NCBI GenBank assembly: GCA_045628085.1
Contig: JAZQOZ010000074.1
Span: 1-21,255, forward strand
Direction: 5' to 3'
DNA from: Firm-04 sp045628085
GTDB taxonomy: Bacteria > Bacillota > Clostridia > Oscillospirales > Ruminococcaceae
DNA: 21,255 bases
Every line of letters begins with the position of its first letter. Positions within the stretch are counted from its first letter, which is position 1. Positions 1 through 6,968 of this stretch are shown piece after piece. A program made the translations under genes and the position numbers. A model generated the notes under the pieces. It was not told the DNA's origin. It saw only the letters and a list, made by a program, of their open reading frames with translations, and made no database searches.

Positions 1-193
1 CTATCAGGTCAATGATGAACTGCTCGGTGCTGCTCATGCAGAATGCATGGTTCAGCACTGTCTGCCGGCACATCGCGGTGAGGAGATCACCGCAGAAGTC
101 TTTGAAGCCCACGCAAATGAGATCTTTGATGAAGCTGAAAACCGTCTGCACGCACAGAAGGCTGTCCTCGTCAAGACACTCGGCAATCGCTGA
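1..193 (+). CDS. argF: Ornithine carbamoyltransferase, C-terminal end (5' partial)
   Basis: The first base completes a codon begun outside the window. Reading from base 2 gives 63 codons and a TGA at 191-193. The translation contains the HCLPAHRG motif, which in ornithine carbamoyltransferases supplies the Cys-Leu loop that binds ornithine, followed by EEIT...VFE and the family's usual C-terminal helix ending in IFDEAENRLHAQKAVLV. The enzyme joins carbamoyl phosphate to ornithine to give citrulline in cytosolic arginine biosynthesis. The C-terminus looks complete and of normal length. It faces the next gene tail to tail, with a shared terminator between them. Putrescine or another carbamoyltransferase is possible, but the motif set fits OTC best. 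Confidence 0.93.
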   Translation, partial: YQVNDELLGAAHAECMVQHCLPAHRGEEITAEVFEAHANEIFDEAENRLHAQKAVLVKTLGNR

Positions 194-206
194 TTCAATA
201 TATAAG

Positions 207-240
207 AAACCGCGGAACAACGTCGTTCCGCGGTTTTCTT
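207..240 (+). terminator. Rho-independent terminator after argF
   Basis: A perfect 12-bp stem, 207-218 paired with 225-236, has a six-base loop and is followed on the + strand by a T-rich tail (TTTTCTTT). It begins 14 bases after the argF stop. On the minus strand the stem ends in TTT then CTTATAT, so it may also stop transcripts of the convergent M15 peptidase gene, though more weakly. Confidence 0.9.
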
Positions 241-245
241 TATAT

Positions 246-1049
246 TTATGAAGCTGAATCCCATTCAAAATGCTGATAATCCTTCGGCGTGTCCCAATCA
301 CCGCCCCATACAAAACCGTGTTCCGTAAACAGCCGGTAACAGAGATCATCGTGCGTAATTTTCATCGGGAAGAAATTTTCGCGTTCTGCATACATCTGCC
401 CGTTTTCAGGCTCAATATACGCTGAACCGTCTGCGCCGAATGTCACATAGGGATTATACTGCGGATTGATGTCAACCGCAAGCCCCTGCGCATGATTAGA
501 AAGTACAGATGAACCGGCGATCACGCGATAATTGAAGCAGGATGTATTGTTTGCCGCCATAGATGCATTGTCATCTGCCGCATAATCATCTATCAGAACC
601 ATACGCCCGATCGGATACTGTGCTTCGTACAGCGCTTGGAAAATCACAAGCAGGGCATCCGCGATCTGCTGATTACAGATCATTTCTCCGATGCGGATAT
701 CCCCTGCCGGATCGTAATGCAGGACACGCAGATACCGGAGCGATTCACGGGAAATATACGGATTCTCATGATATGAAACACCGTTGATCCGTGAAAAGAC
801 TGCATCGGATATCATTTCGGCAGAAAAATAACTCTGTAACGCAGCATTATCAATCATTTCCGGCTGAATCATTGTTTCCGCAGATAAATCAGATGTATCT
901 TCAGCAGATAAGAATACAGGCTGCGGTTCTGTTTCGGTTACTGTCGTGACGACCGGAGCTGCCGTCACGGTCGTTTGCAGTGTCGTCATTACAGCCGTTT
1001 CTTCCGTACTTTCTGTTCCCTTTGCATCGCATCCGCTGAGCAGTATCAT
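246..1049 (-). CDS. M15-family D,D-carboxypeptidase-like lipoprotein (start disrupted by TAA)
   Basis: Zinc peptidase of the VanY/M15 type, expected to trim D-Ala from peptidoglycan stem peptides outside the membrane. The zinc-ligand motifs are present: SNHAQGLAVDIN (His186, Asp193) and QHFEW (His260), with the WGGDW motif just before the last one. A Thr/Val/Glu-rich linker (about residues 15-45) follows a lipobox LLSGC. The coordinates start at the first usable ATG (1049), but this leaves only six residues before the lipobox Cys, too short for a signal peptide. The natural start is clearly the ATG at 1083-1085, placed six bases after an AGAGG ribosome binding site; it reads Met-Arg-stop, with TAA at 1077-1079, before Lys-Lys-Ala-Gly-Cys-Leu-Leu continues the signal peptide. 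The gene is therefore either inactivated, poorly expressed, or affected by a base error. It lies 27 bases downstream of the FAD protein gene, in the same transcript. Confidence 0.8.
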   Translation of the reverse strand: MILLSGCDAKGTESTEETAVMTTLQTTVTAAPVVTTVTETEPQPVFLSAEDTSDLSAETMIQPEMIDNAALQSYFSAEMISDAVFSRINGVSYHENPYISRESLRYLRVLHYDPAGDIRIGEMICNQQIADALLVIFQALYEAQYPIGRMVLIDDYAADDNASMAANNTSCFNYRVIAGSSVLSNHAQGLAVDINPQYNPYVTFGADGSAYIEPENGQMYAERENFFPMKITHDDLCYRLFTEHGFVWGGDWDTPKDYQHFEWDSAS

Positions 1050-1112
1050 CGCTGACAGCAGACAGCCGGCTTTTTTTTATCTCATCTTTTTCCTCTTTCT
1101 GCTCTGAAAGAT

Positions 1113-2483
1113 TCAGATCTGTGAGAGGATCTGTCTGGCGACATGGATTCCTGATGCAGAAGCATGAGAAAGCGAATGTGTCACGCCGGAACAGTCTCCG
1201 ATCACATATAATCCCTCATGTTTTGTTTGCAGATTGCTGTCGATCTCAACTTCCATATTATAGAATTTGACCTGAACGCCATAAAGCAGCGTATCGTCAT
1301 TTGCTGTTCCGGGCGCGATCTTATCAAGCGCATAGATCATCTCAATAATACCGTCAAGGATGCGTTTCGGGATGACAAGGCTCAGATCACCCGGCTGTGC
1401 AGCAAGCGTCGGAACAACAAAGCTCTCCGCAATTCTCTGCGCATTGGAACGCCGTCCGCGGATCAGATCACCGAACCGCTGTACCATAACACCGCCGCCG
1501 AGCATATTAGACAGCTTGGCTATGGATTCACCGTAACCGTTGGAATCACGGAACGGTTCTGAAAAATGCTTACTGACCAGCAGCGCAAAATTCGTATTAT
1601 CCGTATGAAGTTTGGGATCATCATAACTATGACCGTTGACCGTGACAATTCCGTTCGTATTCTCATTCACAACAACGCCGTGCGGATTCATGCAAAACGT
1701 CCGGACAAGATCCTCAAACTGTTTTGTGCGGTAAACGATCTTGCTCTCATACAATTCATCGGTCAGATGAGAAAAGACCGCTGCCGGCAATTCAACACGC
1801 ACACCGATATCCACACGATTCGAGCGTGTACCGATATCAAGTGCCGAACAGACTGATTCCATCCACTTGCTGCCGCTTCTTCCGACTGATATGACACAGC
1901 GTTTACCGGTAAAGCGCTGTTCACCTGCGGTCAGTTCATAACCGCCGTCAATGCGTGCAACGCTTTCGACCTCGGTACGAAAATAGAAATCGACCTGATC
2001 TTTTAACAGTTCATAAAGATTTTCAAGCACGACATAATTCTTATCCGTTCCGAGATGCCGGACCTGCGCATCCAGCAAATGCAGATCGTTTTCAAAGCAT
2101 TTCTTCTTGATCGCTGTATTCGCAGTTGAATACAGCTTTGTCCCCTCTCCGCCGTTTGCTACATTGATCTGATCGACATAGCGCATGAGTTCCAGAGCTT
2201 CCTGCTTGCCGATATATTCATAAAGTGTACCGCCGAATTGATTGGTGATATTATATTTACCGTCTGAAAAAGCGCCTGCACCGCCGAATCCGTTCATAAT
2301 TGCACAGGTTTTGCAGTTGATACAGCGCTTTACCTTTTTTCCGTCGATCGGACATTTCCGCTTAGAAAGCGGATTACCGCATTCAAATACACCGATTTTC
2401 AGATTCCGGTTTGCCTGACACAGTTCATAAGCTGTAAAAATGCCGCCCGGCCCTGCGCCGACGATCAGAATATCATAATCCAT
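1113..2483 (-). CDS. FAD-dependent dehydrogenase (COG2509-like NAD(P)/FAD oxidoreductase)
   Basis: About 456 residues. The N-terminus has a Rossmann dinucleotide fold with GAGPGG at residues 9-14 and Glu34 at the end of the second strand, as in FAD-binding proteins. A cysteine cluster (Cys44, Cys54, Cys57, Cys60) follows, a hallmark of this poorly characterised family and possibly a metal or Fe-S site. Near the C-terminus, the GLYVIGDCSGVTHSLSHASASG stretch is the second FAD contact. The substrate is unknown. I chose the ATG at 2483 because AAAGGA lies 11 bases upstream; a GTG at 2492 in the same frame is only two bases from that site and is less likely. The gene has its own promoter and is followed by the M15 peptidase gene. 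Confidence 0.87.
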   Translation of the reverse strand: MDYDILIVGAGPGGIFTAYELCQANRNLKIGVFECGNPLSKRKCPIDGKKVKRCINCKTCAIMNGFGGAGAFSDGKYNITNQFGGTLYEYIGKQEALELMRYVDQINVANGGEGTKLYSTANTAIKKKCFENDLHLLDAQVRHLGTDKNYVVLENLYELLKDQVDFYFRTEVESVARIDGGYELTAGEQRFTGKRCVISVGRSGSKWMESVCSALDIGTRSNRVDIGVRVELPAAVFSHLTDELYESKIVYRTKQFEDLVRTFCMNPHGVVVNENTNGIVTVNGHSYDDPKLHTDNTNFALLVSKHFSEPFRDSNGYGESIAKLSNMLGGGVMVQRFGDLIRGRRSNAQRIAESFVVPTLAAQPGDLSLVIPKRILDGIIEMIYALDKIAPGTANDDTLLYGVQVKFYNMEVEIDSNLQTKHEGLYVIGDCSGVTHSLSHASASGIHVARQILSQI

Positions 2484-2513
2484 GCTGTTCACATTCCTTT
2501 CATTTGATGATAA

Positions 2514-2542
2514 GAAACTCAGCCGTCATCCCGGCACGTTTC
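2514..2542 (-). other. 5'-end hairpin in the leader of the FAD dehydrogenase mRNA
   Basis: On the minus strand, GAAAC (2538-2542) pairs with GTTTC (2514-2518), and inside it GCCG pairs with CGGC. The predicted transcript start is about 2543, so the mRNA would begin with this stem. Such 5' hairpins can protect transcripts from decay; that role here is inference. Confidence 0.4.
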
Positions 2543-2549
2543 CATATAT

Positions 2550-2578
2550 ACTATAACATATCAGCGAATAAAAGTCAA
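2550..2578 (-). promoter_or_regulatory. Promoter of the FAD dehydrogenase-M15 unit
   Basis: On the minus strand, -35 TTGACT (2573-2578) and -10 TATAGT (2550-2555) are separated by exactly 17 bases. The -35 box contains the TGA stop codon (2575-2577) of the symporter gene upstream, so the two units abut without a terminator between them. Confidence 0.75.
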
Positions 2579-3882
2579 ATAGAATCATCTGATTGCGAAA
2601 TACTGCGGGATAGCCGGCACATTCCCCATAGATTCGGAAGTGCCATCAGACCGTTGCATAAGTCACAGAACTGCCATATCCAGTCCGGTGAACCAAGTGC
2701 GCCGGCAAAACACAGCAGGATATTTCCTGCCAGATATGCGGATGCTGCACCGTTTCCAAACAGATACCGGACACAGGCAGCACCGCACGGATACCATCCG
2801 ATCATCGTTGCAAATGCGAGCAGAACCATGCAAACAGCAAGAAATCCAAATGCATATTTTCCCAGTCCTTCAGTGAATACATCAAGCAGCAAACCGGATG
2901 CATCCTCTGCATACTGATACGAAGAATGCGGTGATGTCAGGATCACAAGTGCAGTTGCCGTACAGCAGATGACAGTATCCGCAAACACCTCTGCCGCCGC
3001 CCATTTCCCCTGCAATGCCGCATCATCGGTATCAGCCTCCATGTGCAGCATCGCAGAACTGCCAAGCCCTGCTTCATTGGAAAAAATACCGCGCCGCAGT
3101 CCGATACTCATGCTGTGCAGCAATGCGGATGCACAAAATCCGCATCCTGCGGCGCGTATGCCGAATGCCTCACGAAATATCCGGATAATTGCTGACGGGA
3201 TCATCTCTGCATTCTGAATGAGCAATACAATGCATCCCAGAAGATAGAATCCGCAGAGCATCGGCATAAGCCACACGGATACATTCCCAATGCGTTCCGT
3301 ACCGCCTACAAGGATCAACAATAGGATACCGGCAGTTACAAAGCCGCTGACCTGTGCTGATATCCCGAAATGTGCAAGCGTTTGTGCGATTGTACTGCTC
3401 TGAGCCATATTGCCCATCCCAAGCGCAGAAAATATACAGCATACAGCAAAGAGAACTGCTGCCGTGCGGCTTCCCGTTCCAAAATACAGATATCCGAGTG
3501 TACCGCCGATGCGCCTGCCTTTTGCATCTTTTCTGCAATAGTGAATACCAAGCATATTTTCAGCATACACAAGAATCATTCCGAACAGTGCAGATATCCA
3601 CATCCAGAACAGCGCACCTGCACCGCCCGTCATAACGGCAAGCGCTGTTCCGACAAGATTCCCCGTTCCCATTGTCGCCGCGAGTGCAGATGAAAAGATC
3701 CGTTTCTGCCTGCGATTACAGCCGCGCCGAAATACTGTCCCGTAAGTATCACGAAATACTTGATGCAGTCCGCGGAGCGGTACGCCGCGCAGCCGGATGC
3801 TGTATATCATAACTGTCAGCAGAAGAAACAGCGGCAGAATCCACTGCCATAGAACTGTATTGCAGAACGTGAGCCGATCCAT
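2575..3882 (-). CDS. AGCS-family sodium:alanine/glycine symporter
   Basis: A 435-residue polytopic membrane protein of the alanine-or-glycine:cation symporter family, taking up small neutral amino acids with sodium. Family signatures are clear: GTGNLVGTALAVMTGGAGALF (starting near residue 72), RRGIFSNEAGLGSSAM in the middle, and IGWYPCG towards the end. The ATG at 3882 is chosen because AGGGGGG lies six bases upstream and the protein then starts with a short N-terminus and a first membrane helix. The open frame continues to 4134, but that extension is rich in Cys and Arg, has no membrane character and crosses a terminator, so I exclude it. No good promoter is seen upstream. The specific substrate cannot be told from sequence. 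Confidence 0.92.
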   Translation of the reverse strand: MDRLTFCNTVLWQWILPLFLLLTVMIYSIRLRGVPLRGLHQVFRDTYGTVFRRGCNRRQKRIFSSALAATMGTGNLVGTALAVMTGGAGALFWMWISALFGMILVYAENMLGIHYCRKDAKGRRIGGTLGYLYFGTGSRTAAVLFAVCCIFSALGMGNMAQSSTIAQTLAHFGISAQVSGFVTAGILLLILVGGTERIGNVSVWLMPMLCGFYLLGCIVLLIQNAEMIPSAIIRIFREAFGIRAAGCGFCASALLHSMSIGLRRGIFSNEAGLGSSAMLHMEADTDDAALQGKWAAAEVFADTVICCTATALVILTSPHSSYQYAEDASGLLLDVFTEGLGKYAFGFLAVCMVLLAFATMIGWYPCGAACVRYLFGNGAASAYLAGNILLCFAGALGSPDWIWQFCDLCNGLMALPNLWGMCRLSRSISQSDDSI

Positions 3883-3975
3883 ACCATCCCCCCTGCTGAA
3901 AAAGTATGCAGAGATCATTTTTTCCAGAACTTTTTTTGCAGCATACCGATTCCGACAAAAAACGCAGGCAGGATG

Positions 3976-3984
3976 TGCTATAAT
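3976..3984 (+). promoter_or_regulatory. Extended -10 promoter for the candidate small RNA
   Basis: TGCTATAAT on the + strand is a perfect extended -10 element (TGnTATAAT). No convincing -35 lies 17 bases upstream; CCGACA is 21 bases away. Transcription would start near 3991. Confidence 0.5.
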
Positions 3985-3990
3985 GATACT

Positions 3991-4070
3991 GTCAGATCGA
4001 CATTGTGTTCTCCTAAAACCCAACTTCCTCATTTGACCGCACCGGACGCACAGTCTGTGCGGTCCTTTTT
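3991..4070 (+). ncRNA. Candidate small RNA antisense to the symporter leader
   Basis: An 80-base stretch on the + strand is bounded by an extended -10 promoter and a factor-independent terminator, with no + strand gene nearby to account for either. The middle (about 4008-4034) is pyrimidine-rich and unpaired, with CTCCT at 4010-4014 and TTCCTC at 4025-4030, both complementary to ribosome binding sites. This is the usual layout of a regulatory sRNA that base-pairs with mRNA start regions. It lies opposite the leader of the symporter gene and could also act in cis. I do not recognise it as a known family. It contains no good ORF. Expression is inferred, not shown. Confidence 0.45.
4035..4070 (+). 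terminator. Terminator of the + strand small RNA
   Basis: GACCGCAC (4035-4042) pairs with GTGCGGTC (4057-4064) and is followed by CTTTTT. On the minus strand the stem is followed by AAATGAGG, so it works only for + strand transcription. It sits back to back with the terminator of the sigma/anti-sigma unit. Confidence 0.7.
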
Positions 4071-4073
4071 CTG

Positions 4074-4107
4074 TAAAAATGCGGCATGATTTGAAACCAT
4101 GCCGCAT
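4074..4107 (-). terminator. Terminator of the sigma/anti-sigma unit
   Basis: A perfect 10-bp stem, 4079-4088 with 4098-4107, has a nine-base loop and is followed on the minus strand by a T run. It starts 14 bases after the stop of the anti-sigma-like gene. On the + strand it is followed by A residues, so it is directional. Confidence 0.85.
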
Positions 4108-4120
4108 AAAAAATGAATTA

Positions 4121-5086
4121 TCAGTTTCTTTCATCGCGCAGTACGAAAAAATATCCGTGATCCGGCGATGCAGGAAAATTTTTCAGTTGTTCATAGGTCG
4201 CATTAAGCTGCAATGTCACAGATGTGCTGTCGGGGGATACTGCGGTTTCGATAATAGGTGTATATCCACACTGAAAGAGCCGCTGTGACTCCGCTTCAAA
4301 TGCCGCACGATCCCAGATCTGATGCCCGTCGCTGAACAGATCAACAATGACCAGATAGTTTGCACTGTCGCCGTACTCTGCCATCGCATCGGAAAGCGGC
4401 ATTGTAAAACCGAATTCACCGTCATGTGGTGCGCTGTAACTACATTCAACCGATGAAGGATAAGACGTGATCAGCGTCAGATATTCCGGCGGTTCTTCAT
4501 CACCGATCAGGCAAAAGCCATTCCCGTTTCCGCCGACAGGCTGTGTCATGGTATCTTGCTTCTCAGATGAGAATGGCTCTATTGTCTGTATGGTCTTTGC
4601 TGTGATAGGCTGCGTTTCACGTATTGGTTCAGTGACGGTCTGTGCTGCTGTATGTGCCGAAGAATCAGGCACGGCAAAATCCGTTACGCTATTCCGCGCT
4701 GCAGTATCATCCGGCAATTCCGTACCATTTTGCGGCATTTCTGCAATGATATCTCCGGATAGAAATATGGTTGTTTCCGAAATATTTGATTTCACGGATA
4801 GCTCCGCAGTCACAGCAGTTGTCTGCGCAAATTTTGCCTGCTGTATATCGGAAACAGTTGTTTCCGTTTCCACCTGAACGCTCTCCATACGATTCACAGG
4901 CGCGGTCATTGCGGTCTCCGAACGGTTTTGCAGAACACCAAAACCAACTGCACCGAGCGCGATCACGGGTGTGACAGCAGCAGCGCATTTCATGATCCTG
5001 CCTTTCCGCTGCTTTTGTTCCCTTTCATGTTGTTCGATCCGGCTGTGAACATCCCGAATCATTTCATCATACTGTTTCATTTTCAT
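4121..5086 (-). CDS. Membrane-anchored anti-sigma-like protein with unknown outer domain
   Basis: A 321-residue protein with a charged cytosolic N-terminus (about residues 1-32), one transmembrane helix (about 34-52, AAAVTPVIALGAVGFGVL), then a long Thr/Glu/Gln-rich linker (about 55-190) and a C-terminal outer domain of roughly 120 residues that I do not recognise. The start overlaps the 3' end of the ECF sigma gene by 20 bases, the arrangement typical of a sigma factor and its anti-sigma factor; that role is inferred from position and topology, as I see no zinc-finger (HxxxCxxC) motif. ATGs at 5086 and 5080 are both in frame, with GGAGG three and nine bases upstream respectively; the second may be the one used. 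A TTG at 5101 is unlikely. The gene ends just before a strong terminator. Confidence 0.75.
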   Translation of the reverse strand: MKMKQYDEMIRDVHSRIEQHEREQKQRKGRIMKCAAAVTPVIALGAVGFGVLQNRSETAMTAPVNRMESVQVETETTVSDIQQAKFAQTTAVTAELSVKSNISETTIFLSGDIIAEMPQNGTELPDDTAARNSVTDFAVPDSSAHTAAQTVTEPIRETQPITAKTIQTIEPFSSEKQDTMTQPVGGNGNGFCLIGDEEPPEYLTLITSYPSSVECSYSAPHDGEFGFTMPLSDAMAEYGDSANYLVIVDLFSDGHQIWDRAAFEAESQRLFQCGYTPIIETAVSPDSTSVTLQLNATYEQLKNFPASPDHGYFFVLRDERN

Positions 5087-5627
5087 AACCCTCCGTTTCA
5101 AGCTGTAAACGCAGTGCTTTCCGTGCGCGATACAGTACGGACTCCAGACTTCGGACGCTTTTATGCATAACTGCGGCAGCTTCTTTATTGCTCATTTCCT
5201 CGAAATACACAAGCCATAATACCTGCTGATATTCGGGATTGAGTTTTCGCATTGCCTGATGCAGAATGATCTGACATTCCTTTTTCAGGTACGCCGATTC
5301 AACCGCATTCTCATCATCTGTCAGCTCCGGCATCTCATCAAACGGCACACTGATATGTCTTTTTTCCCGACGCAAACGGTCGATTGCCAGATTTCTGCCG
5401 ATCGCATACAGCCACGTTTTGAAGGAACTGTTCCCCCGAAATTTCGGTTTCTTCGTTCCAAGCAAAACAAATGTATCTTCGGTCAGTTCTTCTGCCGCCT
5501 GAATATCTCCGACAATACTCGTCAGATACAGCATCAATCCGTCCTTATAGTCCATAATGATCGCATCAAGTCCGCGTTCATCACCATCGTCACGGAAACG
5601 GCGGTAGCTACTTGCACCGTTATCCAT
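5067..5627 (-). CDS. ECF-type RNA polymerase sigma factor
   Basis: A 186-residue sigma-70 family protein with only regions 2 and 4. Region 2 (about residues 20-90) includes the AAEELTEDTFVLL helix and the -10 recognition segment FKTWLYAIGRNLAIDRLRR. Region 4 (about 128-175) carries the helix-turn-helix LNPEYQQVLWLVYFEEMSNKEAA with VRSLESVLYRARKAL. It would direct RNA polymerase to stress or envelope promoters under control of the overlapping membrane protein gene. The start at 5627 has a near-perfect AAGGAGG site six bases upstream. Longer open frame to 5858 is rejected because it runs through a terminator and into the glycosyltransferase gene. A short hairpin precedes the ribosome binding site. 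Confidence 0.93.
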   Translation of the reverse strand: MDNGASSYRRFRDDGDERGLDAIIMDYKDGLMLYLTSIVGDIQAAEELTEDTFVLLGTKKPKFRGNSSFKTWLYAIGRNLAIDRLRREKRHISVPFDEMPELTDDENAVESAYLKKECQIILHQAMRKLNPEYQQVLWLVYFEEMSNKEAAAVMHKSVRSLESVLYRARKALRLQLETEGYENETV

Positions 5628-5641
5628 TGACAGCCTCCTTC

Positions 5642-5664
5642 TGAAAGCGTTTTGCTTGCTTTCA
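5642..5664 (-). promoter_or_regulatory. Hairpin just upstream of the sigma factor ribosome binding site
   Basis: On the minus strand TGAAAGC (5658-5664) pairs perfectly with GCTTTCA (5642-5648) around a nine-base loop. The AAGGAGG site follows one base later (5634-5640). There is no T run, so it is not a terminator. It may affect translation or mRNA stability of the sigma gene. Confidence 0.4.
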
Positions 5665-5665
5665 C

Positions 5666-5692
5666 CTATTAGACGATACAAACAACGTAAAC
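5666..5692 (-). promoter_or_regulatory. Possible ECF-type promoter of the sigma gene
   Basis: The sigma gene must be transcribed from between the terminator at 5709-5743 and its start. The minus strand there has GTTTACG and, downstream, CGTCTAAT, the latter resembling the CGT-type -10 element used by ECF sigma factors. No consensus -35 (AAC type) is placed at the right distance, so this is weak. Autoregulation is common for such sigma genes. Confidence 0.25.
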
Positions 5693-5704
5693 TACGCGCC
5701 GAAA

Positions 5705-5743
5705 ATAAAAAATACTTCCGACCTATTCTGCCGGAAGTATTTT
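5705..5743 (-). terminator. Terminator of the GT2/GtrA gene
   Basis: A 12-bp perfect stem, 5709-5720 with 5732-5743, is followed on the minus strand by TTTTATTTT. It starts six bases after the glycosyltransferase stop codon and separates that gene from the sigma factor unit. Confidence 0.85.
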
Positions 5744-5748
5744 GGTCG

Positions 5749-6852
5749 TTATTCAGATTGAACCGTTTCGTCAGCATCAGATTCTTTTTGCGCAACAGGC
5801 TTGAAAACCCATGCCTGCTGTACGCGGAAACTGACAAAATACAGCAGAAAATCGACAAACGGCTTAATAATTGTCGGTTTGACCGGCAGAACCTTTGAAA
5901 GCAGGAACACCGAACCGATTGAGGTCAAAAGCTGACAAGCCCAGAGAATATAATACCGGCACATGGTCAGACCAAGCGGCGCATTACTCCGGAAAACCGC
6001 CTTTCGGTTCATTGTAAAATTAAACAGAGAACTGATAATTCTTGCAAGCGTACCCGAACAGAACTGCCTTGCACCTTCTGCGAACAACTTGAACAGGACA
6101 TTATAGCCAAGAATATTGAGTACCTGATCAATCACAAAGGACAGCACGGAACTGATGAAGAACTTGATAATAATGCCGTATACACGCAGTGAATCCTTGA
6201 TCGGATGGAAATGCGTTGTTTCATTATCATTGATATAGACCGTTTCGATCGTCTGTTCAACGATCGGAATATCCGCCTGCTTACATTCTAGCAGCATATT
6301 GGTTTCGTATTCAAAACGCTCTCCGGAAATCTCGATCATCTTCGGGATAATGCCGCGCGGAAATACACGCAGTCCTGTCTGCGTATCACTGACCTTCAGT
6401 CCGCAGAACAACCGGAAAACCGTAGAAGTCAGCTTATTGCCAAAACGGCTTTTCGGCGGAACATGGGGTAAATTGAAATCACGGACACCGAGTATCAGCG
6501 AATCTTTTTCCTGCTGTTCCATCACATCCACGCAGGCGGCGATATCCTTCGGCAAATGCTGATTATCACCGTCGATCGTGACAACACCGACGGAATCCTT
6601 CCGGTTCTCCATGAACCATTCAAATGCCGTTTTCAGTGCTCTGCCCTTACCCTTATTGACACCGTGATGCAGCACATTGCAGCCAAGCGCAGCACCTTCT
6701 TCAAAATAGTGCTGATTCTTTTCAGATGAACCATCGTCCACCAGTAATATATCCGAAAAACCTATTTCCTGTACGCCGCGGATAACTGCCATCAGCTTAT
6801 CATCCGGATCAAGCGACGGGATCACAACTAATATTTTCTGATAATCTGACAT
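5749..6852 (-). CDS. Fusion of family 2 glycosyltransferase and GtrA-like membrane domain
   Basis: A 367-residue protein. The N-terminal GT2 domain (about residues 1-210) has VVIPSLDPDDKL, the nucleotide-binding LVDDGSS (Asp39-Asp40) and the metal-binding DGDNQH (Asp94, Asp96), resembling polyprenyl-phosphate sugar transferases such as dolichol-phosphate mannose synthase. The C-terminal GtrA-like domain (about 220-350) has about four membrane helices with the NFTMNRKAVF motif, thought to help flip lipid-linked sugars. The fusion is common in Clostridia and suggests a role in decorating the cell envelope. The ATG at 6852 has GGAGG 11 bases upstream; the in-frame ATG at 6870 has only a weak GGAA and is less likely. 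It has its own promoter and terminator, so it is probably monocistronic. Confidence 0.88.
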   Translation of the reverse strand: MSDYQKILVVIPSLDPDDKLMAVIRGVQEIGFSDILLVDDGSSEKNQHYFEEGAALGCNVLHHGVNKGKGRALKTAFEWFMENRKDSVGVVTIDGDNQHLPKDIAACVDVMEQQEKDSLILGVRDFNLPHVPPKSRFGNKLTSTVFRLFCGLKVSDTQTGLRVFPRGIIPKMIEISGERFEYETNMLLECKQADIPIVEQTIETVYINDNETTHFHPIKDSLRVYGIIIKFFISSVLSFVIDQVLNILGYNVLFKLFAEGARQFCSGTLARIISSLFNFTMNRKAVFRSNAPLGLTMCRYYILWACQLLTSIGSVFLLSKVLPVKPTIIKPFVDFLLYFVSFRVQQAWVFKPVAQKESDADETVQSE

Positions 6853-6901
6853 TGGGGTTCTGTCCTCCATTTTACATTCCGATACAAATTTCGCAACTTA
6901 T

Positions 6902-6930
6902 ATTATACCACGTATCCGCGCAGATTGCAA
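6902..6930 (-). promoter_or_regulatory. Promoter of the GT2/GtrA gene
   Basis: On the minus strand, -35 TTGCAA (6925-6930), a 17-base spacer and an extended -10 TGGTATAAT (-10 hexamer at 6902-6907). Transcription would start near 6895, upstream of both candidate start codons. Confidence 0.8.
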
Positions 6931-6968
6931 TAGGTATTCATGAAGATTTTCTAAAGAGCCGAGAAAAA

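Noticed and set aside
3994..4016. Minus-strand AGGAG followed by ATG TCG ATC TGA as a minimal upstream ORF of the symporter
   Set aside because: Three codons only, no supporting promoter upstream on that strand, and the AGGAG is simply the complement of the CTCCT in the candidate + strand RNA.
3883..4034. Glycine or other riboswitch before the amino-acid symporter
   Set aside because: The conserved core of the glycine riboswitch is not visible and no tandem helices or anti-terminator arrangement fits on the minus strand.
3883..4134. N-terminal extension of the symporter frame by 84 codons
   Set aside because: It crosses the terminator of the sigma/anti-sigma unit, is Cys/Arg-rich with no membrane character, and a good SD precedes the internal ATG at 3882.
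5628..5858. Longer N-terminus for the sigma factor
   Set aside because: The extra frame runs through a strong terminator and the 3' end of the glycosyltransferase gene; the ATG at 5627 has a near-perfect SD.
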